Shown piece by piece: positions 63,928 through 64,000 of a stretch of 64,000 nucleotides of DNA. The stretch is from Natrinema sp. HArc-T2 (GTDB taxonomy: Archaea > Halobacteriota > Halobacteria > Halobacteriales > Natrialbaceae). The stretch lies in the NCBI RefSeq assembly GCF_041821085.1, contig NZ_JBGUAZ010000009.1:1-64000 (forward strand). The letters run 5' to 3'. The translations under genes were made by a program, and so were the position numbers. Position 1 is the first letter of the stretch. Each line of letters begins with the position of its first letter. The notes under the pieces are model-generated. The model saw only the letters and a program-made list of their open reading frames with translations, was not told where the DNA came from and searched no databases.

Positions 63928-64000
63928 ATGCACATTCGATTACCAAGCGTTCGCCATCCGCACTCGTTTTACGATGTCTTCGGTGTTTCCGCTATTGCGG
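63928..64000 (+). CDS. Partial gene at window edge
   Basis: Possible N-terminus MHIRLPSVRHPHSFYDVFGV starting at ATG 63928; cut off by the end of the window. Too short to assign. Confidence 0.3.
   Translation, partial: MHIRLPSVRHPHSFYDVFGVSAIA

Noticed and set aside
1-64000. tRNA, rRNA or CRISPR features
   Set aside because: No cloverleaf, ribosomal RNA or repeat-spacer array was recognised by eye; a dedicated scan could still find small RNAs.

Overview
The window reads as part of a haloarchaeal (class Halobacteria) extrachromosomal replicon, probably a megaplasmid or minichromosome. Supporting signs are Asp/Glu-rich proteins, Orc1/Cdc6 initiators beside repeat-rich AT-rich segments, a plasmid-type ParA, a TFB, Tat/lipobox secretion signals, and haloarchaea-type small proteins (amphi-Trp, DUF5789-like, rubrerythrin-like zinc ribbon). 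No rRNA, tRNA or CRISPR array was seen. All assignments come from reading the sequence; no search was run.

Layout. (1) 1-10000, replication and maintenance: two Orc1/Cdc6 genes, each beside its own candidate origin with a different repeat family (about 1-420 and 7211-7592), a ParA operon, an XPB helicase/Bax1 nuclease pair, and operons of tiny zinc-finger proteins. (2) 10000-31200, accessory and mobile DNA: a TnpB element with matching end motifs, an IS1182-like element (15724-17749, 7-bp target duplication), an IS4-like element (25042-27062, 8-bp target duplication), a MITE-like element, several decayed transposases, three tyrosine recombinases (one with an in-frame stop), a PiT transporter, a formate/nitrite-type channel, and a large surface lipoprotein with an ice-binding-like domain, five Fn3-like repeats and a basic tail. 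(3) 31500-45900, stress, membrane and phosphate functions: PAP2 phosphatase, UPF0104-type protein, PHA synthase, three Usp proteins, P-type ATPase, CNNM/CBS protein, second PiT and TFB. (4) 46400-54700, a second plasmid-type block: a second XPB/Bax1 operon, a winged-helix/PemK pair whose toxin carries a TAG stop, a duplicated gene fragment and a SWIM protein. (5) 54750-64000, a cation-homeostasis island: CPA antiporter fused to RCK domains, two TrkH, TrkA, an Lrp-type regulator fused to an RCK_C domain, and Usp proteins.

How the parts fit. The Orc/ParA modules would replicate and partition the element. The Trk/antiporter/Lrp-RCK genes would set K+ and Na+ balance, which suits a salt-in halophile. 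PiT, PhaC, Usp and P-type ATPase genes look like a phosphate/carbon-storage/stress cargo. The repeated XPB-Bax1 pairs, the duplicated 27.3/52.4 kb segments and the many decayed transposases suggest the replicon was assembled by fusion of smaller plasmids.
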